Source of the DNA: Chryseobacterium cheonjiense
GTDB taxonomy: Bacteria; Bacteroidota; Bacteroidia; Flavobacteriales; Weeksellaceae
Direction of reading: 5' to 3'
Length of the DNA: 64,000 nucleotides
NCBI RefSeq assembly: GCF_012927265.1
Contig: NZ_JABBGF010000002.1
Coordinates: 124,001 to 188,000, forward strand
The notes under the pieces were generated by a model. That model was not told the origin of the DNA, did no database searches, and was given only the letters and a program-made list of their open reading frames with translations. Within the stretch, counting starts at the first letter, position 1. The number at the start of each line of letters is the position of its first letter. Below are positions 35,979 to 45,304 of the stretch, piece after piece. The position numbers and the translations under genes are program-made.

Positions 35979-36108
35979 ACTTTTTAACGTTGGAAACAAA
36001 AATAGGCAAGTTTTTTCGGTTCGATAAATCAAATGTCTAAAAGTTTTGCCATTTACAAGGCTTTTGACTCATAGCTTAATTTTTTCAACACAATTATATT
36101 TTTAAATA

Positions 36109-36141
36109 GAAAAAATCTGACTTTATTTCTAAAATCAGATT
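36109..36141 (-). terminator. Terminator of the ctlX gene
   Basis: On the minus strand AATCTGA pairs with TCAGATT over a 14-base loop and is followed by a T run; inner TTT/AAA pairing shortens the loop. Confidence 0.7.
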
Positions 36142-36177
36142 CTTTGTATTGTTGATTTCTAAATGAAACAGAAATTA

Positions 36178-37101
36178 TTATTTTTTCGGCAAGAAAACCT
36201 CAGCAAGCATGCAACGTGCACTTCCGCCGCCGTTTACCTCAATGGTATTTAAATCTGAGTAAATAATTTCACAGTATTTTTCTATGGCAGAAATCTGATC
36301 TTCATGTAGAGATTTATAAGCGGTTTCGCTCATTACCAAAAACTTTTGCCCTTCTTTATTATTTACCTGAAGCATATTTCCGGCAAACTGCTGCATCTGT
36401 TCTTCAGAAATTTCAATAATTTCTTTTCCTGAGTTTTTAATGGTTTCAATAACCTTGCTTCTTTCCAGCTCGTCATCAATGCAATCCAGGCAAATGACAA
36501 CAAATTTATCGGCCACACACATCATCACGTTGGTATGGTAAATCGGAAGTCTTTCTTCCTCTACCGTCTGGAATGAATGGAAAACAACCGGCGTAAAACC
36601 ATATTTTTCACAAAATTCTCTGAATAGATTTTCATCAAGTCTTAAAGAAACCGAACCGTAAGCAATTTTGTTGTCGTGATCAAAGATCATGCTTCCTGTT
36701 CCTTCAAGATAATGCCCCTGCATTTCCGGGAAAGACCAGTCGTCGATCTCCGAAACCTCATATCCTTGGTCTTTTATGGTTTCGATGATATCTTCTCTTC
36801 TTTCCACTCTTCTGTTGGATGCGAACATCGGGTATAAAACCACTTTTCCGTCTTTATGAAAGCTTACCCAGTTATTCGGGAAAATTGAATCCGGAGTGTG
36901 GGGATCCAATGTATCTTTTATCGTGATAACGTTGATTCCTTTGCTTCTCAGTTTTTCAACAAAAGCTTTAAATTCTGACAACGCTTTAAACTGCGTATCA
37001 AATCCTTTCTGCTCTATTTGAAAATAGTTATTTTTTGCCGTCTCTGCATTAAATCCGAATGCAATCGGCTCTATCATTAATACGGTATCTGTTGTCTGCA
37101 T
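36178..37101 (-). CDS. ctlX: Citrulline utilization hydrolase CtlX
   Basis: A 307-residue protein of the amidinotransferase/arginine deiminase fold. The N-terminal TVLMIEPIAFGFNAETAKNNYFQ, FPNNWVSFH and MQGHYLEGTGSMIFDH match the CtlX subfamily. The catalytic Cys297 sits in GGGSARCMLAEV; the His is probably in PIYHTNVMM. CtlX hydrolyses citrulline to ornithine, feeding ornithine into catabolism; the ornithine aminotransferase often found next to it is not in the window. A terminator follows, and a 600-base repeat/pseudogene region lies upstream. Confidence 0.85.
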   Translation of the reverse strand: MQTTDTVLMIEPIAFGFNAETAKNNYFQIEQKGFDTQFKALSEFKAFVEKLRSKGINVITIKDTLDPHTPDSIFPNNWVSFHKDGKVVLYPMFASNRRVERREDIIETIKDQGYEVSEIDDWSFPEMQGHYLEGTGSMIFDHDNKIAYGSVSLRLDENLFREFCEKYGFTPVVFHSFQTVEEERLPIYHTNVMMCVADKFVVICLDCIDDELERSKVIETIKNSGKEIIEISEEQMQQFAGNMLQVNNKEGQKFLVMSETAYKSLHEDQISAIEKYCEIIYSDLNTIEVNGGGSARCMLAEVFLPKK

Positions 37102-37150
37102 AGTTTGTGTTGGAGGGTGTTTTGGGTTTGAGAGTCTGAGTGATTTAATA

Positions 37151-37200
37151 TTTAGTGTTTAGTGTTTAGTGTTTAGTGTTTAGTGTTTAGTGTTTAGTGT
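37151..37200. repeat. Heptamer tandem repeat (TTTAGTG)7
   Basis: Seven exact copies of TTTAGTG run from 37151 to 37199, plus one further T. The array is upstream of ctlX and abuts a pseudogene. Perfect copies suggest recent slippage and probable length variation between strains. Confidence 0.95.
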
Positions 37201-37204
37201 AAAA

Positions 37205-37611
37205 TTACTTTTCTTCTTTATTTATTGATGAAAATGTACACCAAGTTTGTGACTGACTCATCATATTCACTACCATCCCGATTATTTGGTTGTATTGATT
37301 GTTTAAAATTTTAAATTGTTCTTCATTAATATACTCACAACTTCTTGCAAATTAAAGCCAGGTCTGAGTTTTTCTTGCCTCGCCTTCGGAGTCTGTAAGT
37401 TTTGAAATAAAAGATTTCTCATATTTCCTTTTGCCCATGCTTCACTTATATTGGCTGAAACAGAGCGGGAAGATCTTCGTATCTAACCTGTAAGAGAATA
37501 ACGTTCTTCTGTAGGGAAAATTTTTGAAAGCAGTTAGATTTCCATTGCTGTATCAAAAGATTTCTGATAAACCCGCAAATCCTGATGAAATTTTATAGTG
37601 GGTATAATCAT
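37205..37611 (-). pseudogene. Decayed four-helix-bundle (IVS-type) protein gene
   Basis: Read from the ATG at 37611, the conceptual protein begins MIIPTIKFHQDLRVYQKSF, then ILSKIFPTEERYSL, IRRSSRSVSANISEAW, and, after a frameshift near residue 63, KRKYEKSFISKLTDSEGE, QTWL, NNQYNQIIGMVVNMM and QTWCT. This is a four-helix-bundle protein of the 23S rRNA intervening-sequence family, about 120 residues. It has three in-frame stop codons and one probable single-base deletion (total 407 bases), so it is not functional. Intact relatives are of unknown function and occur in many copies across Bacteroidota. The remaining bases of this 600-base gap, 37612-37701, show nothing further. Confidence 0.8.
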
Positions 37612-37701
37612 TTGTATTTAAGTTTAAAAATATAAATTTTTTAAATAAAAACAATATACACATACTCTAAAAACCTCAAATCCCCTCACTCTTAAACGCT
37701 A

Positions 37702-38616
37702 CTAATCTCTTACAAGCGGCATTGTAGAGCATCTCAGCAATCCTCCCATTTTTGAAATTTCGCGATAAGGAATTTCTTCAACGGTCATCCCCCATTCGTT
37801 TCTCAGATGGTTGTTCATCCTGGTAAAAGTTTTGTCTGAAACTACTACTTCCGGAGAGATCGAGAATATATTCGGGAACATTTCAAACATTTCTTCTGCC
37901 TTCACATGGAAACAGTTTTCTTCCCCGAAAATATCAATAATCAGGCGGTAATCACTTTCGTCTACAAAACCGTCTTTGTAAATGATACATTTGTCTTTAC
38001 CGATCGGGTTGAAAGTACAGTCCAGATGCAGAATGCCTTCGTATGGAATTTTGTCGTTTTTTTTCAGTTCCAGATCGATAATTCTTTTTTTAGGAAAATA
38101 TTCCTTCAGAATTTCTATGGCATATTCATTAGTTCTGGCTGTCTTATAGCTTCTGTAGTCTTCGCTGAAGCAGGTTCCGATAAACAGGAAATCGTCCCAT
38201 ACAATGACATCACCTCCTTCAATATGTGCCGTTTCGGGAAGATTGATGATTTTTCTCCACTCTACCTTTTCAAAAATATTCCTGTAGGCTCCCTGTTCAT
38301 CTGCTCTGTCAGCAATTACGTTGGAAATAATCATTTTGTCATCAATTACAAAAGCGACATCTCTTGCAAAGACCTGATTGTAATCTTCGATAATATTTGG
38401 ACGCAGGACTTCCACATCATATTTCTTCAATACAGCTTCAAAAGCATTCATTTCATTGATGATAAACTCTTCTTTCGGATAAATGTTGTTTTGTATGGAG
38501 TAATAGGATTTGGCATCATAGCTTTCTTCAAGTGCAGGGATGCCGCCCATGGAGTTCGGCTGTCCCAGAACCACTGATTTCAGCCTTCCTGTTTCGTTTT
38601 TTATATTTAGTTTCAT
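37702..38616 (-). CDS. Arginine deiminase-fold hydrolase
   Basis: A 304-residue amidinotransferase/deiminase-fold protein. Features are ARDVAFVIDDKMIIS, the ligand-binding HIEGGDVIVWDD, HLDCTFNPIGKDKCI with the catalytic His, and the C-terminal nucleophile Cys296 in MGGLLRCSTMPLVR. This is the pattern of arginine deiminase-like and dimethylargininase-like enzymes acting on guanidino groups. Which substrate it takes (arginine, a methylated arginine or another guanidine) is unclear, although its proximity to ctlX suggests it makes citrulline. It lacks the helical insert of classical ArcA (about 400 residues). Confidence 0.8.
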   Translation of the reverse strand: MKLNIKNETGRLKSVVLGQPNSMGGIPALEESYDAKSYYSIQNNIYPKEEFIINEMNAFEAVLKKYDVEVLRPNIIEDYNQVFARDVAFVIDDKMIISNVIADRADEQGAYRNIFEKVEWRKIINLPETAHIEGGDVIVWDDFLFIGTCFSEDYRSYKTARTNEYAIEILKEYFPKKRIIDLELKKNDKIPYEGILHLDCTFNPIGKDKCIIYKDGFVDESDYRLIIDIFGEENCFHVKAEEMFEMFPNIFSISPEVVVSDKTFTRMNNHLRNEWGMTVEEIPYREISKMGGLLRCSTMPLVRD

Positions 38617-38634
38617 AAAAATTATGCAATGCTA

Positions 38635-38642
38635 CAAATATA
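38635..38642 (-). promoter_or_regulatory. -7 box upstream of the arginine deiminase-fold gene
   Basis: TATATTTG on the minus strand matches TAnnTTTG and lies about 20 bases upstream of the ATG. No clear -33 element was found. Confidence 0.45.
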
Positions 38643-38905
38643 AGTAAAGGTCTGAATCTGGGAAACTTTTGTGGCCTTTTTAGAGCAGTATGACAATATA
38701 AATCTATTAAATAATAGTATGGCAGTTTTTTACTTGGGTAATCTGATAGACTAAAACAATTGTTTGCTTAATGAGAGTATTTTTCCAGATAATTTTTTAA
38801 GTGAAATTTTTAATATTTTTTTTACAGTATCGTATTAAAATTCATATATTAGTGATATAATAATTAAGCTAAGTTATTAAAAACCAATCAACAAATTATT
38901 ACATT

Positions 38906-39067
38906 ATGAAAACTAAAAATTCTGTGCTGAAGAATGCACAAAAACTCGACAGAGAAAGACAAAAAACATTTATTGGCGGTGTCTCCGCAGCAAGACGCTG
39001 CTGCGAATGGGACTTTGAAACAGGGGCATGTACACTATGGACTTGCGACAGATGCCAGTGTCCATAA
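38906..39067 (+). CDS. Small Cys-rich peptide with Gly-Gly leader
   Basis: A 53-residue ORF with a clear stop and terminator. Residues 1-25 are a basic, helix-prone leader ending in FIGG. The core holds six cysteines (RRCCEWD, GACTLW, TCDRCQCP). This resembles double-glycine-leader peptides and the short bacteriocin-like proteins common in Chryseobacterium. If cut after GG, the mature product would have 28 residues, possibly disulfide-rich or modified. No peptidase-ABC transporter or modifying enzyme is close by. A weak promoter, TATATTAG at 38845-38852, lies upstream. Its role, such as antimicrobial, signal or toxin, is not established. Confidence 0.72.
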   Translation: MKTKNSVLKNAQKLDRERQKTFIGGVSAARRCCEWDFETGACTLWTCDRCQCP

Positions 39068-39085
39068 GTGAAAATCGGAATTGAG

Positions 39086-39115
39086 AACCTGCCTTAAAAG
39101 CAGGTTTGTTTTTTT
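39086..39115 (+). terminator. Terminator of the small peptide gene
   Basis: AACCTGC pairs with GCAGGTT across a seven-base loop, followed by TGTTTTTTT. Confidence 0.85.
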
Positions 39116-39146
39116 ATATTGTATTTTCGTAAAATACAAAAACAAA

Positions 39147-39626
39147 ATGGAGAAATCTGACCAATCAGTTCACAGCATCTGCATCGCAAAAATTAAAAGA
39201 AGCACAATGAAATCTTATGATTTCAAGTGGACTCAATTTTACGAAAATGATTCTAAAAATTTATTTAAGCACTACCCTTTCGAATTGGACAATGAAGAAT
39301 TAATTATATCCTCTACTATTATTGATTCAGAAAATTTCAGCATCTTAACTACGAGAAAACTAATTACTCTTGAAAACGGAATATTATTTTATGGATATTT
39401 GAAGAACGCAAAAGATCAATTCTATGGAGATTTTAAAAGTGAAAAAAAAGAGTTTACTTTTGGTTCTGTAAAACTTGAAAATGGTATAATTTTGAGATAC
39501 TTCATTGAAACAGGAAAAGCTTCCATGGTAATGATCCACAGTGTATGGACAGTAATAACTATTCAAAATAGCAGCGAGGAGAGTATAATAAAAGCCACCC
39601 GAATATCTAATAAAAAATTGCAGTAA
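39147..39626 (+). CDS. Hypothetical protein downstream of the peptide gene
   Basis: An unrecognised protein of about 159 residues, soluble, with no signal peptide, and rich in beta-strand-like segments. A second ATG at 39207 (MKSYDFKW) is also a plausible start, giving 139 residues. A -7-like TATTTTCG at 39122-39129 lies just ahead of the chosen ATG. Features seen: alternating hydrophobics from residue 55, FYGDFKSEKKEFTFGSVK, and a basic C-terminus. It is separated from the small peptide by a terminator; a linked role (for example immunity) is possible but unsupported. Confidence 0.6.
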   Translation: MEKSDQSVHSICIAKIKRSTMKSYDFKWTQFYENDSKNLFKHYPFELDNEELIISSTIIDSENFSILTTRKLITLENGILFYGYLKNAKDQFYGDFKSEKKEFTFGSVKLENGIILRYFIETGKASMVMIHSVWTVITIQNSSEESIIKATRISNKKLQ

Positions 39627-39628
39627 CT

Positions 39629-40093
39629 CTATTTCTTCTCTGTTCTTAAAGCTTTAACTGAATACCAAACTGTGATGAAACTTACAATCAACTGCCCCGG
39701 AACCAAAGTCCTTCTGAAAAGCATGCTAAAATCATTAGCTCTTTTATAAATAAAGGGAACCCACCTTTCTTCGGTTTCGTAAAAGTACAGATAATAAACA
39801 GTTCCGATTCTGAAAATTAAAAGTGCAAGACTAATGAAAAAGAGTAATTTTAAAGATTGCCTTGTAGAGACCAGAATAATCAAAGTAAACGCACATAGAA
39901 AGCAGATAAACATTTCCATCTGATAGAAGATCACGTTTACCAAGCTGTATGTCGGTGAATAATCTGCCGGTTTGGTATGCAGCATTTCTAGAAAATCGAA
40001 CGTTTCCAGCATGAGGAAAAGTCCGTACACAATGTACAGGACAATATTAATCCTCATTATCTTTTTTAATGAATTTAATTTCTCATTTTCCAT
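39629..40093 (-). CDS. Hypothetical four-helix membrane protein
   Basis: 154 residues with about four hydrophobic segments (near 13-33, 50-74, 80-103 and 128-147) and short charged loops. I do not recognise a family. The stop codons of this and the preceding plus-strand gene are two bases apart, so their 3' ends almost overlap. The upstream hairpin at 40120-40148 belongs to citrate synthase. Confidence 0.65.
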   Translation of the reverse strand: MENEKLNSLKKIMRINIVLYIVYGLFLMLETFDFLEMLHTKPADYSPTYSLVNVIFYQMEMFICFLCAFTLIILVSTRQSLKLLFFISLALLIFRIGTVYYLYFYETEERWVPFIYKRANDFSMLFRRTLVPGQLIVSFITVWYSVKALRTEKK

Positions 40094-40119
40094 ACTTTAA
40101 GTTAAAAAAATTCTACGAA

Positions 40120-40148
40120 ATAAAAAATCCCAAAGCAAGCTTTGGGAC
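40120..40148 (-). terminator. Terminator of the citrate synthase gene
   Basis: TCCCAAAGC pairs perfectly with GCTTTGGGA across a two-base centre (the real loop is larger), and on the minus strand is followed by TTTTTTATTT. Confidence 0.88.
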
Positions 40149-40170
40149 TATTTATCATCATAAGAAAATA

Positions 40171-41457
40171 TTATCTGTTTACCATATCAATGTAATCTCT
40201 TTTCTGAGCACCTTGATATACCTGTCTTGGTCTTCCGATAGGATCTCCTTTTATTCTCATTTCTTTCCATTGAGAAATCCATCCAGGAAGTCTTCCCAAT
40301 GCAAACATTACTGTGAACATTTCTGTAGGGATTCCTAGTGCTCTGTAAATAATACCTGAATAGAAATCTACATTCGGATATAGTTTTCTTTCCACGAAGT
40401 ATTCGTCTTCCAAAGCCACTTTTTCCAACTGCATTGCAATATCCAATGCTTTATCGTGAATACCCAATGCGTTAAGAATATCGTCTGCAGCCTTTTTAAT
40501 GATTTTCGCTCTTGGATCAAAGTTTTTGTACACTCTGTGTCCGAAGCCCATTAAACGGAAGCTGTCATTTTTATCTTTAGCTTTTGCTACCCATTTGTTT
40601 ACATCGCCACCATCTTTTTCGATAAGCTCAAGCATTTCGATTACCGCTTGGTTTGCTCCACCGTGAAGTGGTCCCCAAAGCGCAGAAACTCCTGCAGAAA
40701 CAGATGCAAAAAGACCTGTGTGAGCAGAACCTACCATTCTTACGGTAGAAGTAGAACAGTTTTGTTCGTGATCTGCGTGAAGGATTAATAATTTATCTAA
40801 AGCACCCACAACAACAGGATCAATCTCAAACTCCTGATTTGGCATTCTGAAAGCCATTTTGTAGAAGTTTTCTACGTAATTCAGGCTGTTGTCTCCGTGG
40901 TTAAGCGGTAATCCCTGGGTTTTTCTGTACGTCCATGCACAAAGGTGAGAGAATTTTGCAATAAGCAATTCTGCAGCATGATCCATTTCTTCTTTAGAGT
41001 TAACATTAACCGCTTTTGGATTAAACGCCGTTAAAGCAGAAGTTAATGAAGAAAGAACTCCCATAGGGTGAGCAGAACGAGGGAAAGCATCGATGATTTT
41101 TTTCATCTCCTCTGCTACGAAGTTATATTTTTTAATGTTTGATTCGAAAGAACTGTACTGATCCTGAGTAGGCAAATCACCGTGTAATAAAAGGTACATT
41201 ACTTCTGTGAAGTTTGATTTATCGGCAATCTGCTCGATCGGATATCCTCTGTAGAATAATTCTCCTTTATCTCCATCCAAGTAAGTGATGTCACTAAGTG
41301 TAGCCCCGGTATTCTTATACCCTAAATCAAGTGTGATCAGACCTGTCTGGTCTCTTAATTTTGAAATATCGATTCCTCTGTCTCCGATAGTACTATCCAC
41401 AATTGGATATTCATACGAATTACCGTCGTAATTCAATATTACTTTGTTGTCTGACAT
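40171..41457 (-). CDS. gltA: Citrate synthase
   Basis: A 428-residue type II citrate synthase. Conserved elements are GDKGELFYRGYPIEQIA, LLHGDLPT, LILHADHEQNCSTSTVRMVGS with the catalytic His, WGPLHGGANQAVIEML, FRLMGFGHRVYKNFDPRA and the Arg-containing YPNVDFYSGIIYRALG. It condenses acetyl-CoA with oxaloacetate in the TCA cycle. The N-terminal domain typical of Gram-negative, NADH-regulated enzymes is present (SYEYPIVDSTIGDRGIDIS). It has its own terminator. Confidence 0.96.
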   Translation of the reverse strand: MSDNKVILNYDGNSYEYPIVDSTIGDRGIDISKLRDQTGLITLDLGYKNTGATLSDITYLDGDKGELFYRGYPIEQIADKSNFTEVMYLLLHGDLPTQDQYSSFESNIKKYNFVAEEMKKIIDAFPRSAHPMGVLSSLTSALTAFNPKAVNVNSKEEMDHAAELLIAKFSHLCAWTYRKTQGLPLNHGDNSLNYVENFYKMAFRMPNQEFEIDPVVVGALDKLLILHADHEQNCSTSTVRMVGSAHTGLFASVSAGVSALWGPLHGGANQAVIEMLELIEKDGGDVNKWVAKAKDKNDSFRLMGFGHRVYKNFDPRAKIIKKAADDILNALGIHDKALDIAMQLEKVALEDEYFVERKLYPNVDFYSGIIYRALGIPTEMFTVMFALGRLPGWISQWKEMRIKGDPIGRPRQVYQGAQKRDYIDMVNR

Positions 41458-41490
41458 TATTTATTTTTTTTCTAAATATACTACTTATTA

Positions 41491-41524
41491 CAAAACACGG
41501 CAAACTAAAAATTTCGCTTGCCGT
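41491..41524 (-). terminator. Terminator of the enolase gene
   Basis: ACGGCAA pairs with TTGCCGT, closing a 14-base loop with inner A/T pairing; the minus-strand tail is GTTTTG, a short U run. Confidence 0.65.
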
Positions 41525-41543
41525 TATTTATAATTTCGATTAA

Positions 41544-42854
<1,311 letters not shown>

Positions 42855-42859
42855 TCAGA

Positions 42860-42867
42860 CAAATTTA
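42860..42867 (-). promoter_or_regulatory. -7 box of the enolase gene
   Basis: TAAATTTG on the minus strand is an exact TAnnTTTG box, 23 bases upstream of the ATG. The -33 region is not clear. Confidence 0.6.
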
Positions 42868-43027
42868 ATCAATTTTTAACTTTTTAAAGCAGATGAGTAG
42901 CAATTTATACGTTTATTCAGAGTTAAATTTTAGTTAATATTCCAATTAAAATTAATTAAAATCGCAAATTCCGGCCATAATTATTCAGCAACAGTAATTA
43001 ATATTGTTAATTTTAGAGCATTCCTTT

Positions 43028-43585
43028 TTACTGATCTAAATTATATTTTTTCCGCTCTTCAGGTGTAAGGACTCTCAATGTCTTAGCCTGTTCCGCTTTA
43101 GCTTCATTAGCGGCTGTTTCAGAGATTTTTTCCTGTAATGAGACTATTAAATTTACAACTTTATCAAAGCTGTTAAAGTAATTATCGCTGTTACATTGCT
43201 CAGGGAAATTCACACAGTGTTCTTCAAGCCTGTATAATGCATCTCTGAGCATGTTTACCGGAGCTGTTCTTTCTCCCAGTTTGGATAATGTTTCGGCTAT
43301 TTTTGTTATTTGTTCAGCAGATACACTATCTCCTGTTTTCAATTTACCCGTGAGTTTACTGGTAATATCCGTTGTTGTTGCTATTGCAGCATCGGGCTGA
43401 ACTTCTGATAAAATCTTACTGATCTTACCATTGGCATCAAGACTTATAACAGCTCCTCTGCGTGTGGCATCATATGACATCTGATAATTTGATCCTTTGT
43501 TTTGAAGCTCTTTCAAAGTGGCTTTATGTCTTATATTACAGGACAAAAATGACAATATTACGAGCAGATAAAAAATTTTTTTCAT
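43028..43585 (-). CDS. Hypothetical lipoprotein, last gene of a three-gene module
   Basis: A 185-residue predicted lipoprotein; the lipobox FLSC puts the lipid on Cys16. The mature part is mostly helical and polar, and has two cysteines (EEHCVNFPEQCN) that could form a disulfide, as well as a C-terminal charged helix rich in Ala and Glu. No family was recognised. It overlaps the 66-residue gene before it by four bases (ATGA), so it is translationally coupled. Confidence 0.75.
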   Translation of the reverse strand: MKKIFYLLVILSFLSCNIRHKATLKELQNKGSNYQMSYDATRRGAVISLDANGKISKILSEVQPDAAIATTTDITSKLTGKLKTGDSVSAEQITKIAETLSKLGERTAPVNMLRDALYRLEEHCVNFPEQCNSDNYFNSFDKVVNLIVSLQEKISETAANEAKAEQAKTLRVLTPEERKKYNLDQ

Positions 43586-43782
43586 GGCATTACATTATAA
43601 ATTGAGTTTTCTGTTTCATCAAATCTTGCATTTCCTTTTTGAAGCACTATTGCTAATGCTGAAAATTCCTGAAAGTCCAAATCATCTATAATTTCGGGAT
43701 TTGAATCTTTTAGCTTCAATATAACTTTCCCTTTTTTTGAAGTTATATTCCATTCTAATAAGTAATCAACAATTAGTTTCAT
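43582..43782 (-). CDS. Hypothetical 66-residue protein
   Basis: A short acidic, soluble protein with strands near the N-terminus (KKGKVILKL) and a helical middle (FQEFSALAIVLQKG). No signal peptide, metal motif or known family was found. Its stop overlaps the following lipoprotein start by four bases. The other flank has a 69-base gap to the membrane-protein gene, so all three may share one mRNA. Confidence 0.65.
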   Translation of the reverse strand: MKLIVDYLLEWNITSKKGKVILKLKDSNPEIIDDLDFQEFSALAIVLQKGNARFDETENSIYNVMP

Positions 43783-43851
43783 GGTAATTTTTTTATGTTA
43801 ATTAGTATTTATTTTTAATTGTATTTGTATTAGCAATCATTTAAAGTGTTA

Positions 43852-44409
43852 TCAAGAAACATTGTTTTTCTGTTTTTCATTTGTTTTAATAAGTAAATAG
43901 CCTGCGCTACTTGTTCCCATTAAAGCTAAGGCATAATTATCAAAAACCGGAAACTCTGTGGTATTGGTAATGAATTGGCAGACAAATACTAAGCCGAAAA
44001 TAATATTAAACAATAAAGCCTGATAACGGTGTACACTTATTCCACCGGCATCTGATAGTATATCTCTTATAAACCCATTGCTATCAGTATTTATTTTAGG
44101 ATTGGGTACTTCATTATCAATATATGTTGCTACACTTGCTGTTCCCACACTAATTCCCAGTAAAAGTAAAATTGATGGTTCTTTCAGTTTCAAAAGCAAA
44201 TCAAAGTTACCATTGTTTCCCATACCGGCGCACAAACATATTATTACAATCATTGTCCAGTAAAACAATTGACTTCTTGAAAAGCTAAATGTTTTTTCTG
44301 GTCCAGTATTGCCAGTCTGCGTATCTTTTAATAAATCTGTTTTTACAGCGAGCCACATTCCGAATATAAAAATGGCTACAGGAAGAATGAATTCGAATAA
44401 AATTTTCAT
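43852..44409 (-). CDS. Hypothetical membrane protein with duplicated motif
   Basis: 185 residues with about five hydrophobic segments. Two halves look alike: FSFSRSQLFYWTMIVIICL followed by LLLGISVGTASVATY, and ISVHRYQALLFNIIFGLVFV followed by LALMGTSSAGYLLIK. This suggests an internal duplication. The R-x-Q-x-x-x-(W/N)-x-x-(I) pattern occurs in other membrane proteins of unknown role. It begins the three-gene module, about 110 bases downstream of the kinase gene end, with its own -7 box. Confidence 0.7.
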   Translation of the reverse strand: MKILFEFILPVAIFIFGMWLAVKTDLLKDTQTGNTGPEKTFSFSRSQLFYWTMIVIICLCAGMGNNGNFDLLLKLKEPSILLLLGISVGTASVATYIDNEVPNPKINTDSNGFIRDILSDAGGISVHRYQALLFNIIFGLVFVCQFITNTTEFPVFDNYALALMGTSSAGYLLIKTNEKQKNNVS

Positions 44410-44434
44410 GGTTATTAATTTTTAATTTATACTT

Positions 44435-44442
44435 CAAAGTTA
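44435..44442 (-). promoter_or_regulatory. -7 box of the three-gene module
   Basis: TAACTTTG on the minus strand fits TAnnTTTG, 26 bases ahead of the membrane-protein ATG. This suggests the module is transcribed separately from the two-component operon, although the nearest TTTG is 28 bases upstream. Confidence 0.45.
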
Positions 44443-44518
44443 TTTAAAAAATGTACGTCTATCGGTTAATCAAAAAGATAATTCTATATAAAGTGACATT
44501 CCGGTTAAAAAAATTGTC

Positions 44519-45304
44519 TTACAAACTTATACTGAAAAACAGATGGGTTCCGTTTTCAGCAGTAATTTCACAATGACCGTTCTGTTCCTGCATTCTTCTT
44601 TTCATATTGCGAAGTCCGTTTCCTTCAGGATTATTATTGTTAATGCCAATTCCGTTGTCGGAAATCTTCATAATAAATTCTTCCTCTTTTTGGATGAATG
44701 ATAATTTAATCTCATTGGACTGACTGTGTTTATATGCGTTATTCAAAGCTTCTTTTAAGCATAAGAACAAATTTCTCCTTTGCTCAGTTGAAATGGTTGT
44801 TTCTTCAATTATCTTTTCGCTTTCTGTAATGATTACAATTGTTGTTTTCTTAAGAAAATTTTGGGCATATATTTTAGCATAATCGATAAAGCTTCCGAGT
44901 GTGTCATTCCCTGCATTGAGACTCCAGAGCATCTCTCTCATGGAAAGGTTCATTTCCTCTGAGGTTTTCAGAAGTTCTTCGATATCGTTTTTAAGCTCTT
45001 CATTTTCAGCCCGTTGTTTTAAAAATTCTGCCTGCAGCTTCAAAGCAGAAATTCCTGCTCCGAGATCATCATGCATATCGTGTGAAATTCTTTCTCTTTC
45101 TTTTTCGATAAGCTTTTGTTTTTCAAGTTCTTTCTGAAGCAGTTGGTTTTGGTATTCGGATTCTTTGAGCTGCTGTTCACGCAAGTGAAGCAGTTGTCTT
45201 TTATTATACATTAAAACAACAACAATGATGAAGATTACGAAAATCATCATTATGGAAATAGCTATGATATAAGCAAGCTTTATATCGTCTTCAATATGAT
45301 TCAT
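44519..45304 (-). CDS. Sensor histidine kinase (HisKA_3 type)
   Basis: 261 residues: one transmembrane helix at about 10-33, a coiled coil (about 38-72), then the dimerisation/phosphotransfer helix ERERISHDMHDDLGAG with the phosphorylated residue probably His78. The ATPase domain has NNAYKHSQSNE (N box), ISDNGIGINNN (G1) and GNGLRNMKRRMQ (G2). There is no extracytoplasmic sensor domain, so a separate protein is likely to provide sensing; the seven-helix protein overlapping its 5' end by 14 bases is the obvious candidate. Its response regulator is encoded at the head of the operon. Confidence 0.88.
   Translation of the reverse strand: MNHIEDDIKLAYIIAISIMMIFVIFIIVVVLMYNKRQLLHLREQQLKESEYQNQLLQKELEKQKLIEKERERISHDMHDDLGAGISALKLQAEFLKQRAENEELKNDIEELLKTSEEMNLSMREMLWSLNAGNDTLGSFIDYAKIYAQNFLKKTTIVIITESEKIIEETTISTEQRRNLFLCLKEALNNAYKHSQSNEIKLSFIQKEEEFIMKISDNGIGINNNNPEGNGLRNMKRRMQEQNGHCEITAENGTHLFFSISL

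Noticed and set aside
37201..37701. tRNA or small RNA in the gap between ctlX and the deiminase gene
   Set aside because: No cloverleaf or CCA-type end was found; most of it is a decayed protein gene.
37906..38577. 223-codon plus-strand ORF antisense to the arginine deiminase-fold gene
   Set aside because: The minus strand carries a complete, motif-bearing enzyme; the antisense frame is Phe/Asn-rich and resembles no protein.
38906..39626. Toxin-immunity pair formed by the small peptide and the next gene
   Set aside because: A terminator separates them, the second gene has its own start signals, and nothing in its sequence shows immunity features.
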